Assembly (NCBI GenBank): GCA_037179385.1
Contig: CM074194.1
Span: 682,001 to 746,000 of the forward strand
Direction: 5' to 3'
Origin: Holothuria scabra
Lineage: Eukaryota; Echinodermata; Holothuroidea; Aspidochirotida; Holothuriidae
DNA: 64,000 bases
A program made the translations under genes and the position numbers. Under the pieces are notes generated by a model. It saw only the letters and a program-made list of their open reading frames with translations, searched no databases and was not told where the DNA came from. Below are positions 50,750 to 62,420 of this stretch, piece by piece; positions within the stretch are counted from its first letter, which is position 1; each line of letters begins with the position of its first letter.

Positions 50750-52019
50750 GTAATATACCGATGACTGAACAAATACTGCACCGTTTTGCATCTACACACC
50801 ACTGGAAACCGGAAAATTGTTTCTTTGATACTATGCATGATATGGAGCAGATGTTCATGAGCAGGACTGGGCTCCCAGCCAGTCTGGTGTAAGACAGAGG
50901 CTGCTGATTATCAGCTTGCAGCCGATGTTACTTTTTTGCTCGACCAGATTCTGCAATCCGTGAATTAGGGTACAATATATCCTTAGGAACTACCTCCAAA
51001 CAGAAAAATAAAAATACACAAATCAATGTGTCTGGTAATTTTCATGCACCAGTAATGGGTAATTTAGTGACTATTTTCGCCTTTTCCTCTCACAGTGCAG
51101 TCTAATGGGCACAGCAAGCGATCAACATAGGGTGTTTGCCGTACCTCATTCGCTGGCGCCGGGCATTATAAAATATTATTTTCACCAAAATTCATCGTCG
51201 GTATGTTGCAAAAATAACAGATTATGGGGCCTTGGCACAACAGTCTAGCCACGAGTATTATAGATATATATATGTCAAGGCTGAATGGCTAGTTTACCAC
51301 GCACTTGAAGCCAATAGACAGACCCTATACCCTACTTGTAAAACCAAGATGGGCGACTGCAAACAAAGGTTACCGGAAAACAAAACTGTTGGAAATGGTC
51401 CTCAGATATGAACCCATGGTGGTTCCTATAAATAAAGTCATCTGCGCTCTGTGGTGGGCCCGCAACATTCAACAAACAAATTGACTAATGCTTTCATGTT
51501 CTCACGTACACGCAAACTGAGCGGATCTTCACCTCATGTGATGTCAAGCCCTGGTCATGTGACATTATCATCAATCAATCCGTTTAATTCCCAGCCACAT
51601 GGCTGACAGCGTGAATTTTACTAACCCCACGTCATTTCCCATCAAATGAACTTGTGGAGGTCGTAGACCGTTTTCGTGAACTTACTCAACCTCAGTGAAC
51701 CTGATTTACTTCTAATATTTACATCAAAAACTTGCAACTCGCATGTTGATCAAGGTTAGATGCATGAATAACGACTTTAGACGTAGCATAAAATTGGCAA
51801 TTTTGGCATCATTTCGTATTTATTGTTTTACTATCTTTTTTTATTTTTTCAATTTATTTCCTTTTTGTTTTCTTGAAAGAACTCAGACGACAGGACGATC
51901 TCTCTTATTTGCATTTATCAATCATCATGAAATTAATTATTATGAAGAAGTGTCAATAGATCTTAAGTTAAAATGGCGTCACCCAAATTTGGATTAGTGG
52001 TACACAGTAACCATTATCA
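50750..52019. other. No gene seen
   Basis: The short frame at 51743-51997 has no recognised domain. No repeat family recognised. Confidence 0.35.
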
Positions 52020-52233
52020 CTAGCAAATGGAGTGAAAAGTAGAAATTCACTCCATCAGTGTTAACTCACTCAAAAAAACAGTAAAATTCACTCCAACAGT
52101 CCAACTAGACTGTAACTACTCCAAGAAAAGTAAAAAATCACTATTTCAGATAAGTAGTCCCTGGCGGGACTCCATCAAGATCAAGTGAAACTTTGTTCTT
52201 TCTGAGTGAATTTTACTCTTTTTAACTAACACA
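52020..52233. repeat. GGAGTGAA-type interspersed repeat, copy b
   Basis: Repeated TTCACTCCA, GGAGTGAA and a CCCTGGCGGGACTCCATCAA segment, which is similar to CCCTGCAGGCACTGCTCCAT in copy c at about 57040. Confidence 0.6.
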
Positions 52234-52247
52234 CTTCGAGGTGGCAT

Positions 52248-52616
52248 TTAAAAAGGCTCATTGAGTTGATATCGATAACTTAATGAGGGTCTCAAAGAGT
52301 CACTTCCACACAGCAATGCTTATAGTTAGCATAACTAGTCAAGTTTCTAGTCCAAAAGTCACAGAAAATGTTAAAAGTTTGACTGTTTTAGTGTCCTGAC
52401 TTGTAAGGGTTTTGTACATAATTTGAAAAAGTGTCTGGTCACGAATTGCTGAAAACCGACTTGAACCGTTAAGTACTCACTCATAAAACAGTTATTTGTA
52501 TGTAGGGTATGCGGATTGTCTAAGATGGACCATTTGCCCTCGGTACGTGAAGAAAACTTAACAGGTTTGGAAAAATTTTGTTGAATTTCATGAACCAACT
52601 CAATGAGCCGCTTTAA
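52248..52616 (-). mobile_element. MITE-like family 3, complete copy b (369 bp)
   Basis: Left end TTAAAAAGGCTCATTGAGTT and complemented right end TTAAAGCGGCTCATTGAGTT, with TTAA at both edges. The interior is the reverse complement of 3663-4033. Confidence 0.85.
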
Positions 52617-53116
52617 GTGGAAGCATCTAGTCCAGGAATTTCACTTGGCACCGCTGGACTAAAACATTTCCGTTTATCATTTTGGTTCATCACAGTTCAC
52701 TACTATCAGGCTATATGTGTACAAAGTCTCCCATAGAGTTACATGGTAGGAACAGTGGCTAGGAAAACGTCCAGGGAGAATGAAGAGATGGTTACTTTGT
52801 GCACCAGTTAAAATGTACACCTGTCGAGAATGAAGACATTAAGGCTCCCTGTTCCAAGAAATGAACTTCAAAACCACCCCAAACAAATAAAATTTGACTG
52901 AAGGCACCATCGATTCCGCCCCATGATGTGTGTCGTGTCGTGAATGCAACGTTTGTTTTTATTCTACGAGGTAAAGTCAGTAGAGTTCATTTGTGAACTG
53001 ATGACGACAGTTTATCGACTTCATTGACTTTGAGAATAAACTGTGGCCCATGATATTTACTTCATTGTTAGAAAATGAATTTACCAGGATTATATTAACA
53101 ATATCCAATGTTGCAG
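52617..53116. other. No gene seen
   Basis: No coding, RNA or repeat signal recognised. Confidence 0.35.
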
Positions 53117-53250
53117 TGTGAGTACGGGACAATGAGTACCAGTAGGCCTACCGGTACGTGTACAAGGTTATAAGTACGGGTACGGGTATCAGGTCATGAG
53201 GGTGCAAGTACGGAATCTTGTATTCGAGTACGGATATGAGTACGGGTACT
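53117..53250. repeat. Degenerate GAGTACGG-type repeats
   Basis: The word GTACGGG or GAGTACGG recurs about eight times with irregular spacing. Confidence 0.6.
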
Positions 53251-53574
53251 ACAACACTGACAGTATGCGATTTAACTATGCGATTTAACAACTTTCTTTA
53301 TCATGGTACGACACTGCACTTACTGTGGGAGAAAGGCGTTCTTTGGTTTCAAGTTGAATTAGATTTGGTTTCTCAGAGTTTTGAGTCACACCTCTACAAA
53401 CTTCTGGTTTTATGTTACGGTGCCCCCTGCCCCCTTTGCAGTTGCATGCCATTGGTGGAGGGAAGACTGGAGAGAGTGATCAGGGCAGTGAGTATGCCTC
53501 GAGCGGATAAGTTGCCGCAGGGACGGTTGCTACAGGGACTTAAGCTCCCAGAACACTTTTTCTGTTATGAGCAC

Positions 53575-53931
53575 TTAAGGCGGCCTTAATTGAGCCATTC
53601 TTCTCCTGATCGCAGGTTGGGTAGCTTCAATAAGTACCCCCAATTCTGAATTATGTAGTTCCTCGACGCCTGGGATATCCTGATAACCCCCCAATCTATT
53701 TTTATCTAAAGATTCCTCGAGCGGTCCCATATCTTCGGATAGTGGTAGGACACTATCCTTAGTTACAGAGGCTCTATAAAAGGCAGGCGCTGTTATAGTT
53801 ACGGCTCTGTCTCGGTGAAAATCCTTTCGGAGGAACTTTTCAGATGGGGTGTAACGGTAATGGTTGTTTAGGGCCCTGTCCAGGAATCCTTTAGTTGGGA
53901 AAATGAAACCCTTAGAGAATGAACTCCACAC
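53575..53931 (-). CDS. Unrecognised 118-codon open frame (doubtful)
   Basis: The minus strand is open from ATG to a stop, and the encoded sequence is hydrophilic and charged with no low-complexity run. That differs from the AT-driven frames around it, and local GC is higher than the window average. A plus-strand frame (53218-53589) overlaps its end. I recognise no domain. It could be an exon, a fragment of a mobile element, or chance. Confidence 0.2.
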   Translation of the reverse strand: MWSSFSKGFIFPTKGFLDRALNNHYRYTPSEKFLRKDFHRDRAVTITAPAFYRASVTKDSVLPLSEDMGPLEESLDKNRLGGYQDIPGVEELHNSELGVLIEATQPAIRRRMAQLRPP

Positions 53932-54848
53932 CTAACCGTACCGTTCTTTAGTTGGGTACAGAAAGACATCAACTCTGGCTAACATCAGTTTGGCAAATTT
54001 ACGTCGTGTGATATGCACTATCTAGCCTCAGTTTTTAATTATTTTCAGTAAATTATTTGCCAAGTTGTGTAGGATACTCGGTTAGTTGATGAGGTAATTT
54101 TCATGACATTTTGCAGGTAGACAAATGCGTCTTTCTAAATCGACCTCTCTATTTCCATACCGACTTCATCAATGAGACTTTATTTACTGATATGAAAGTT
54201 GGACATACCAATTCATCGTGTCTCTTTGCACGTTAAAGTTTCACTAAAGTAGCTAATGTTTAGTCTTGTGTAGGTGTTGTGGGCGTAAAGTAGTAATTAT
54301 CTTGTAAATTGGGGTATGGTGATAACCCTGATTTTGGTGACAATTTTTACAATTTACAATACTTGTTTCAACAATATACCGGGATATGTTTACAACATTG
54401 TAACGTCGGCAGACGACTATTAAGGGCAATGTAAAACCCATTTATGCCCGGTTCAGTGATAGTAAACTGCTATTATGCTGAGCCTGGAAAGGAAAAAGAA
54501 GTCTTGAGAACTGATGTAAAAGAGTTTTATAAAAGTTGTCTTTATATAAGTGCGTACATTTAAGTACAAATGGTAAAATTAAAGCCCAAAGTTGAACTCC
54601 TCTGCAGTAATCAGTATCATTTACTTTTTATAAATGTTGTTACGTCACCACGTTTTGTGAATAAGTGTCTGTTTTAATTTGGTAAACTATAGGAAATAAT
54701 AAAGCCAACCATCCATAATTGCTTTTGCAATTTAGGAACTTGATCAAAAGAAACTAGTCAAAAAATACTTTGGTGACTTTGATTTATTGTACCCCTGGTA
54801 TTTCGCATGACATCACAGCCTTGATTCAGGACAAATGCTGGAAAACTT
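53932..54848. other. No gene seen
   Basis: AT-rich, with no recognised feature. Confidence 0.35.
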
Positions 54849-55085
54849 TTAAGGGCATGAGCAGTCATCCCAAATTGAAATAGTGTAGTAGACTGTCCAG
54901 TTTCATGATTGGCTGTTGGGAATCATGTGACAAAATTTACCAGAAATAACTGCTTGGTTTACCTTGAATATTCTATAGTAAAGTCATAAAATGTAACTAA
55001 AGATACTTTGAAGAGAAATAAGATGAAAATTGAGTTATTTAGCTTTTTCTCGAAAGTAAGTTTGGGGACTGCTCTTTACCTTTAA
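54849..55085 (+). mobile_element. MITE-like family 1, complete copy d (237 bp)
   Basis: Left end TTAAGGGCATGAGCAGTCAT, complemented right end TTTAAAGGTAAAGAGCAGTC. The interior is collinear with 25780-26049 (TGCTTGGTTTA, AAGTAAGTTT). Confidence 0.8.
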
Positions 55086-56869
55086 ATGTAAATATCTTAA
55101 TAAACGACAGATTTCCTTTTTCAGTTTGCGATATATCTTCTTAAATTCTTTTTCATTAATAGTCTCCGTTTGTAATGTATCACTTATTCATACATTAACT
55201 AAGCTACTTAAATACCGGTAATAAATTTTGAAGTGAACCTTTGAAGAAAGTCATGTAGAAACATGACGTTCACTTTGAAAGTAATACTCGAAAATAAAGA
55301 TGTCACAGGTTTTCAAAGACACGGGTTATTTGAGGTCACAAGGAGGCTCAGAAAATTAAACTTGCAAAGATATGTTACTTACACCCTCTATCAGACAAGG
55401 GCTTAGAATCCCAGCTACGGAGATTGGGAACTCAGTGCAATATCATTCAAAACATTTCGGGTAGTTACTGTGAACCAACGAGAATATTGTTATGGTAGTT
55501 GTTCGTTTGGGTGGTCTTTTACCAGGAAAGCTAAATTAAAAATCCTTTAAAACAACAGAAACATTTCTCAAAAATTCTCGTTTTCTCCTGGTATTTTTTT
55601 TTATTTAATGTCAGCCAGTGTCATGTAATCAATGCTTATATTAGCCTCGACATTTCTTAATGAATATGAAAAGTTAAAAAAAAAAAAACATGCAACAGCT
55701 CAAACAATCTGTGCTCAGGGCCTTCAACTTGCCGAACACAGCGGTAGGAAGAGACACCTTCACCGCAGCTCGGTTAGTATTCAAGATATGGGCATCTTTC
55801 AGTCAAGGAGGAAAAATCCATTTTGACACCTTAAGAACATTGAAGAAGTGTTTTGGAGCATTTTCTGTAATTATATCACAGTACTATAGTTTTATCTCTC
55901 ATATCGAGAACATCATATTCGTGCCAAGCACAGGTCAAACGACGTTTCGACTTCGATTGCACAGTTTCCAACCAATTGCTTTAAGTTGAGACGGACACGG
56001 CATTTTTTCCAGTTGTGGTTCACTAGCTTGTTTTTCCTACTCCATTGCTTATGCTGAGCACCAAGCACAATTGCAGTATAGGTTTAACTTTTAAAGGCAG
56101 TGTGACATGAAAATGACAAAATTGGGTATTTGATGTTCAAAGGATTAAAAACCATGAAAATAGCCACAATTTTCATCACAATCCATCAAAAATTGACCAT
56201 TTTACAGGAATATTTCTAATTTTCACTTAGTCGTTAATAGGTATGAGCTCAATATGCAAATCTTGTGATGTCATGGGAGGGACATACCATATATGGCTAA
56301 TGTTATCCATTATTTTTACAATCTTCATTTCAAGGACAGTTGTAACTGCTTTTGTTTGCCCTGATGGTTTTATTTTGAAAGTTAAATTTGTGTCCTTGAA
56401 AGTCATCAGTAACGGTTACCAAACCACAAACTATCTGATGAGTTATTAAGAGATAATTAATATAGGATTAAGAAAAGAAATGTCAACACTATGCAACACT
56501 CCATCTCATTTTTTTTTTTTTTTTTTTTTTGCATAAGCATCAAGTTTCTTTAGAAACATTCGAATTTTGAAGAGGTTTATCTGGAGAACCGTAAACAGGT
56601 AAAAGATATTGAAATAATTCCAACGGAGTTTTCCTCAGAACAGTTCACTCCGTAACTGCCAAGTGAAGTCAGGACATTTTGCTGACGTGTCACTTTACCT
56701 TTAAGGCTTCGGTATGTCCCGGCCAGGATTCAAACTCCAGACCTCCCGACTGCAGTGTACTGAAGGGTGTTACTACAGTACTAACGTTAGATATTTTTCG
56801 GGTTGAATAATAAAACGATTTCAGATGCCATCAATCGAAATGCAACGACCAGCACTTATAAATAAAAGG
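55086..56869. other. No gene seen; B-box-like word at 56.73 kb
   Basis: On the minus strand GTTTGAATCC at about 56731-56740 resembles a polymerase III B box, next to TTTAAAGG-like DNA, but no A box is evident. A T-run lies at about 56511-56530. Confidence 0.35.
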
Positions 56870-57200
56870 GTAAATTCAGTTACTATAGAGTAAAAAGTGT
56901 AAATTCACTCCATTAGGGTGTTAATTCACTCCAAGAAGAGTGAAATTAAGTTACTCCAAACAGGATGAGTTTCACTTCAAGAAAATTCAGTCTTTAACGA
57001 GTGCTTCTCTATGGATCACTCTTGTTTTAGAGTGGTCCCTGCAGGCACTGCTCCATCAAGAAGGTCACTTTGCTCCTTTGGAGTGAATGTCACTCTTCTT
57101 GGAGTGAATTTCAACTCTTCTTGTGGTGAGTTTCCCCTTTTTTGTAGTGAACTTTATAACCTTCATTCTTCTCGCCAGTGAAATTTCACTCTTTTTATTT
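56870..57200. repeat. GGAGTGAA-type interspersed repeat, copy c
   Basis: The longest copy, with many TTCACTCC and GGAGTGAA words in both orientations around a central CCCTGCAGGCACTGCTCCAT. Confidence 0.65.
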
Positions 57201-60200
57201 TCTAATTGAACGGATGAGAGTTGTCTGCGAGAGAAAAAAATTATCAAAGATGGAACAACTTTTGAGTCTGAAGTAAGGCATTGATACATTTGGACTAACG
57301 TTAACGTGTCAAACAAACAAGTCAAAAAGAAAAATTAAAAATAAGATAAGAGCATGGAAAATGAATTCTAACAGTCTTCATAGGACATTCCTGAGCTGAG
57401 ATGTAAAATGTTGAAGTTTATTCGCTCCATTTCAAATGTTAAACTGTGCAACAACGTGTCATATAATTGTTGTACTACTCAAAGTACAGTCTTTGTATTT
57501 CTTTGTTTGTTTGTTTGTTTTTTGGAAAGTTACTGCAACTTGTAATAAGGCACGAAAGAACTCTTACTCTTATGGGGTGATGTAGTAAATGCTCCACCGG
57601 ACGGAAGGCCGATCAAAAACTCCGGTTGCCTGGATTTCTAGAAGCCAGACATTTTTCTGACCATTTTTCAATTCAGTTCCGGTTTCTCAACTTGCAGCTT
57701 ATGACGTTACACTGCATGAATGATGTAAACTCCTTTCACAACATCATTTTTTCTTGCAAAATTGAAGCGTTTGTTTCCTTGGCCTCCTTTTCACTTTCGT
57801 ACCAATTACATGAGTGCATCCGTCGGAAGGATTCCCACAGCATTTCGGAGAAATTAAATTTTAATCCTTTCTGATCGTCAATCTGTGTCCTGCTTTAGTG
57901 GTTGTAGTCTTTCCTGTGTTGAAATTTGCTATGCAATTCTTCAAAATTTTAACGTCTTCGAGAAAATACAAAGGATGTTCTCCGTGTATAAAGCAACCAG
58001 CACGGTTCTAAACATAGGTTTGGGAATTTCCCAATCTCTGAAGTTATGAACCATTACGTGACCCTATGTGGTGTGACGTAAGCGACATTGTGACACCTGT
58101 TGTACTTTTTTTTGACAAATCCGTATCAACAACAGAGTTGCTCTTTTTTTGTACATTTCCTCTCATGTATTAACTAACGCCTGTGTGACGGACGTACCAA
58201 CACGTAAGCTACATCTGATGTGTAAACTGTGAAAAACATTTAAACGTGACTCACCTTTGTTTACTCCAAGCGGTACTTCTATCGTTTCCTATGGTATTAA
58301 GAACTGAGGAAGAGTGAAGGATGTAAAAGGCCGCGGGGAGAAGACAAGACACTTGGAAGAGCGGATGGGGTTCCAGGAACGATTCAGGGTTTTGTGCCAT
58401 TTTATGTGCGTTGAAGGGCGGGTTTCGTACACAAAGAAGCTGAAGATATTACATCGTATTTTATGTTGATCAGGGAGTTATTAGAGACTCGATTTGTTAG
58501 TTACACAAAGTTTAGATGGAGTGTAATGCAGAGATATGTGTGAGATTTGTTTAGAACAGAAAAAATTAAGGTAAATTCATATGCATGTTCATTTTATTTT
58601 GCTTTGAACTCGGCAGTTGCATTTTCAAAATAACGTGCATTTTTTAAATGGGCCTATAGGATAACCGGCAGACCATCAGGTCCTTCTGCAAAATATTAGG
58701 TGGAAGAAAAACTATGGCGACCATGGTTATAGGCGCACAAAAATGGCTAAGGGGTTGTATACAGCTTTGAGCTGTTCGGACATATATCCACTCCGAAGTA
58801 CCAGACGCTCTGTCATCTTTAGTAAAGAGGTGACCTTGTTGTCCTTTGTTACTTACGGTAGCTCCTTTAGGGGCAGAATTACGTTGGGAGTTAAGTTTGG
58901 TTTCCATTTGAATCTTCTTCAAAAACTGAGTTGAGGAGACTTTGGTAGAGAAAGTATTATTTGGCTCTTTTACTACGGATTGAAACTTGAAAGTATGACA
59001 TTTAACCCTCCTTCTCCCCACTCATTCCCACCTAGAGCATAGGAATCATTTGTCATGGTAACTGCAGATATAGCCTAGACAAAAGGGGCGCAGCAGCAAG
59101 AGGGGGTCCCCCCCCCCCAAAAAAAAAAAAAAAAAAAAAATTCCACAACTACACCTTCAAGGTTAATCTAATCAAAGTCGAAAATCTCGGAACCATTCAG
59201 TTTGCATCTATCATCTCTCCCAGACCGTTGAACTCCCACTGTGATGGGCCCCTCCACCTCCGATTGGTTAGTTAGTTCGGTTCCTGTTTGTAGACCAAGC
59301 TTACATACTTAATGTTACTCTTAATGTTATATACTGCGTAACTACAAGCATGGAGCTGTCACCATTGAATACAACGGTGACTATAGGACATTGGCCCAAG
59401 TGGGTTGCTCGCTAACAAAAAAAAAAAAAAAAAAACGGCACACGCCACAAACTTAGTGGTTTGTTGTGAGAACGTGTCTAACAAGCCACATTCTAGCAAA
59501 GGTAAGCCGCAGCGATGTAACGGCCCGGAGACAACTGTCGTTTCTGTCTAAATTAATGAAATATACTATTGCAACATGTTTCGGAACAGCTTTAAGTCCT
59601 TTCTTTATCCTGACCAATGATTGTTTGCTAAGGAAACACTCCTGCAGACACCTTGGCGCGAGTGTAAATTTATCTGTCATTTAGAGCTAACATCCTGTAC
59701 CGCTTTATTTAGTAGGGTATTTCCCTTGAGCTTAGTTGTAAAGCTAACTTTTATAAAGATAAAAGGAATTAGCCCTATTCGGTTAGATGGTTTGACGGTC
59801 AAATAAAACTGAGATGAAACCACTTTTCCTTTAATGTTTGTTTTCTTTGGTCAGTTGGTCATGGTCTGGTTTAAATTACGTATGGATATTAATTCGTTAA
59901 TTCGGTCATGTCAATTTTTATGCAGCCTAAGCTAATATATTTTTGCCTCAATTTTCTGTTTAAAATTTACTGAAAAATTAACTAATCTTATATTTGAAGT
60001 TCTAATTATTGTTTAAAAAACAAGGGCAAATAAGTCTAAGTAAAAATACAAATATTTAATGTTCTTTGCATGGGCCCGAGGGTTATTGACCCGTCAGGGG
60101 AGACATGGTGGAATGGGGACGCTTATTTCAGAAATTTGTGACTGAATTTGGCATTGACAGATATACAGAAGGATTACGGATTATCATGGAAAAGGTGGCA

Positions 60201-60334
60201 AATTTAAAAAACAGTTTCACCCCATTTTAACTTACTACATAGACTAAAGCTTTGTAAAATGAGAACGGACACGCATTATATGTAGAGAGTTTACAATGTC
60301 GGACTATATCTTCAAGTTCCGTCCCCTTATTACT
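57201..60334. other. No gene seen; contains an AATGAATTC-family arm at 57.36 kb
   Basis: The arm at 57352-57430 matches 32671-32765. A 125-codon minus-strand frame (58644-59021) has no recognised domain. C-run/A-run junction at about 59108-59141. Confidence 0.4.
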
Positions 60335-60904
60335 TTAAAGGGGAAGTTTAAGCATAAATATAACTTTCATATGTGAAAGAGAAACAAAATCTACACAGTG
60401 TGGTGAAAGTTCCATACAAATCGGAAATGTATTTCCAAGTTGAGATATCAGTAAATGAAGTCAGTTGATTTGTTTTCAAAAGTGAGTTTGAGGGCAGCAG
60501 AGTTTATATCACTTCCTCACATTGACAAAGAATGGTTTGCTTCCCTTTGTTTTTTCAGACTGTTGTGTTAACCTTGAAGTTAACAGGAGTATGACCTCCC
60601 TGTGGGAAATGCAAAGTTGGTAAAATTTTCATGCCACTTATGCAATCACATTTTAATAATATGGGATTGTTGAGGAGAAAATCCAGTATAAAGGTTAAAG
60701 ACAAACAAAAGACTTCCCATTAATGTGGGGATATGATGTCATATGTGCTTTCTTCAAGTTCACATTTTGCTGAAAATGTGAAAACTTTACATGCTCATAT
60801 CTTTGGAACCACACATCGGATTTCAATGCAAATTTCACCAAAATGCCCAGAAAAAGTACCCCTCTAACATACCAAACTGTTGTGACCTTAAACCCTTCTT
60901 TTAA
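60335..60904 (+). mobile_element. MITE-like family 4, complete copy d (570 bp)
   Basis: TTAA at both edges. Left end TTAAAGGGGAAGTTTAAGC, complemented right end TTAAAAGAAGGGTTTAAGG, so the terminal inverted repeats are imperfect. Full-length and collinear with 4765-5335. Confidence 0.85.
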
Positions 60905-61468
60905 CTCTGCTCTATCCTGAAAATCCTCAGTGTCTGAAATGTTTGGAAAAGAACCATTCAGTCTAATAAGAAATGAAAACAGTTTCAGATGTTAGCTGAC
61001 CGGAGAAACTACAAGAAACTTTCAATGATCTCTAGTTAGTTAAGTGGAGTTTTAAGGCCCAATTTCCAACCTATTGGTTCAAGTCGAGTCGGCCACTGCA
61101 TTTTTGCCAGTTGTGGCCCACTGGCTTGTTTCACCTATGTGGAGCGATACGCACGACGGCAGTGGGTTCCGTTTAATGACATTGTACATTACCAATGGAA
61201 ATAGGCCCTGCAAGTTCCATATAATGTAGGGTCCTGGTAAATTAATGGACATGGCAGCATGTCCATTATTGTGGTTGGTCGCATTTTCTGATGATCACGT
61301 GACCAATTTCTTTCGTTCAGTTTATCGGACAACTCCCACCAAGAAACAAACCTATCTTTTGGGAAAAGATTTGTGCAGCAAAGGAGACGGGTATGTGACA
61401 AGTTTGTGTGAAAATGTCGCTAATTACGAAATGCGGTACATTTTTCCTCAAATACTCTACATTTAAAT
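60905..61468. other. No gene seen
   Basis: Short overlapping frames on both strands at 61189-61466 have no recognised domain. Confidence 0.35.
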
Positions 61469-61549
61469 GTTAAGTAGGCTAATTACAACATTTAGTAGGC
61501 TAATTACAATATTAAGTAGGCTAATTACAATATTGAGTAGGCTAATACG
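61469..61549. repeat. 21-22-bp tandem repeat, about 3.7 copies
   Basis: The unit AGTAGGCTAATTACAATATT is repeated with only a few substitutions. Confidence 0.9.
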
Positions 61550-61809
61550 CCTGGTACTTTACAAATGACGCAGTCATGATCGAGGGATGCTGTCCTACTT
61601 TGGTCTGTATTTTCAACATAAATTTATTTAGAACTGTTTGATCACCAAATTTATTTACCATTCGATTTATGAAGTGATTATAAAGACAACTGCATAAATT
61701 TGAAAACATTCGTATAATTTTCTTCTGGCATTTTCCTGGAATTTCGGCGGAGCGACGTGCTTCGACGTCTCCGTTTGAAGTGCATACAGTTAATTGGTTA
61801 AAGAAAGTA

Positions 61810-62420
61810 CAAAAAGGCTGCTACACGTACTGACATAGGGGGATCCCTCTACCGAAGGGGGTTTTAGCAAATTGTAGGGTGTAGGTGACACCTACGGGGA
61901 AATGGGGATATTGTAGGGGGAGTAGGGAATTAAAAAAAAATATCTTTCGATTTTGCAATTCAGATGACACGGGCAACCTCAATTGATCTGGCATATCATG
62001 AAAGTACTACGTCGAAGGTAAAGTTTTGTGGTGTATTGGAGGCACGAACTGGTATTATTTTGTCCTTTTTAGCAGACAGATAGCCTATTTCCATTTCTGT
62101 GAAACTAACTTTTGCAAAACCCCTTAGTTCACAATGGAATGGCCTACCAGATAAGCTGCACAATTAGCCATTATTGTGCACACCTTGATGAGGTGCTGTT
62201 AAATGTACTGTGCTCTATTTGTCAACTCCACATGGTGCACAATTTTGTAGAAAATAACTTCTATGTAGGGGGAAACTGAAATTTGTAGGTGAAAACAAAA
62301 TTTTGTAGGAGTGAACCATAGTTTGTAGGTGAAAATGCGTCGGTTGTGTGTAGGGGAAACGTAGGGGGAAGTGCGCATGCGTGGCAGGGGAAGTAGAAAA
62401 TTTATTTAGACTGGCAGCCC
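61810..62420. mobile_element. Candidate 0.6-kb inverted-repeat element rich in GTAGGG words
   Basis: The right end, complemented, reads CAGGGCTGCCAGTCTA, and the left end carries a diverged GGCTGCTACACG. The interior repeats TTTGTAGGTGAAAA- and TGTAGGGGGAA-type words. No coding sequence. Confidence 0.45.

Noticed and set aside
50569..50838. Minus-strand phenylalanine-rich frames after the LINE
   Set aside because: They translate the complement of the second A-rich tail.
52990..53030. Second hammerhead-like CTGATGA core
   Set aside because: No GAAA segment or cleavage-site strand at the required positions.
56700..56800. tRNA gene on the minus strand suggested by a B-box-like GTTTGAATCC
   Set aside because: No matching A box and no acceptor-stem pairing could be found.
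61469..61549. Regular 21-bp repeat as a possible CRISPR array
   Set aside because: There are no unique spacers between repeats and the sequence is clearly a eukaryotic nuclear genome; it is a minisatellite.
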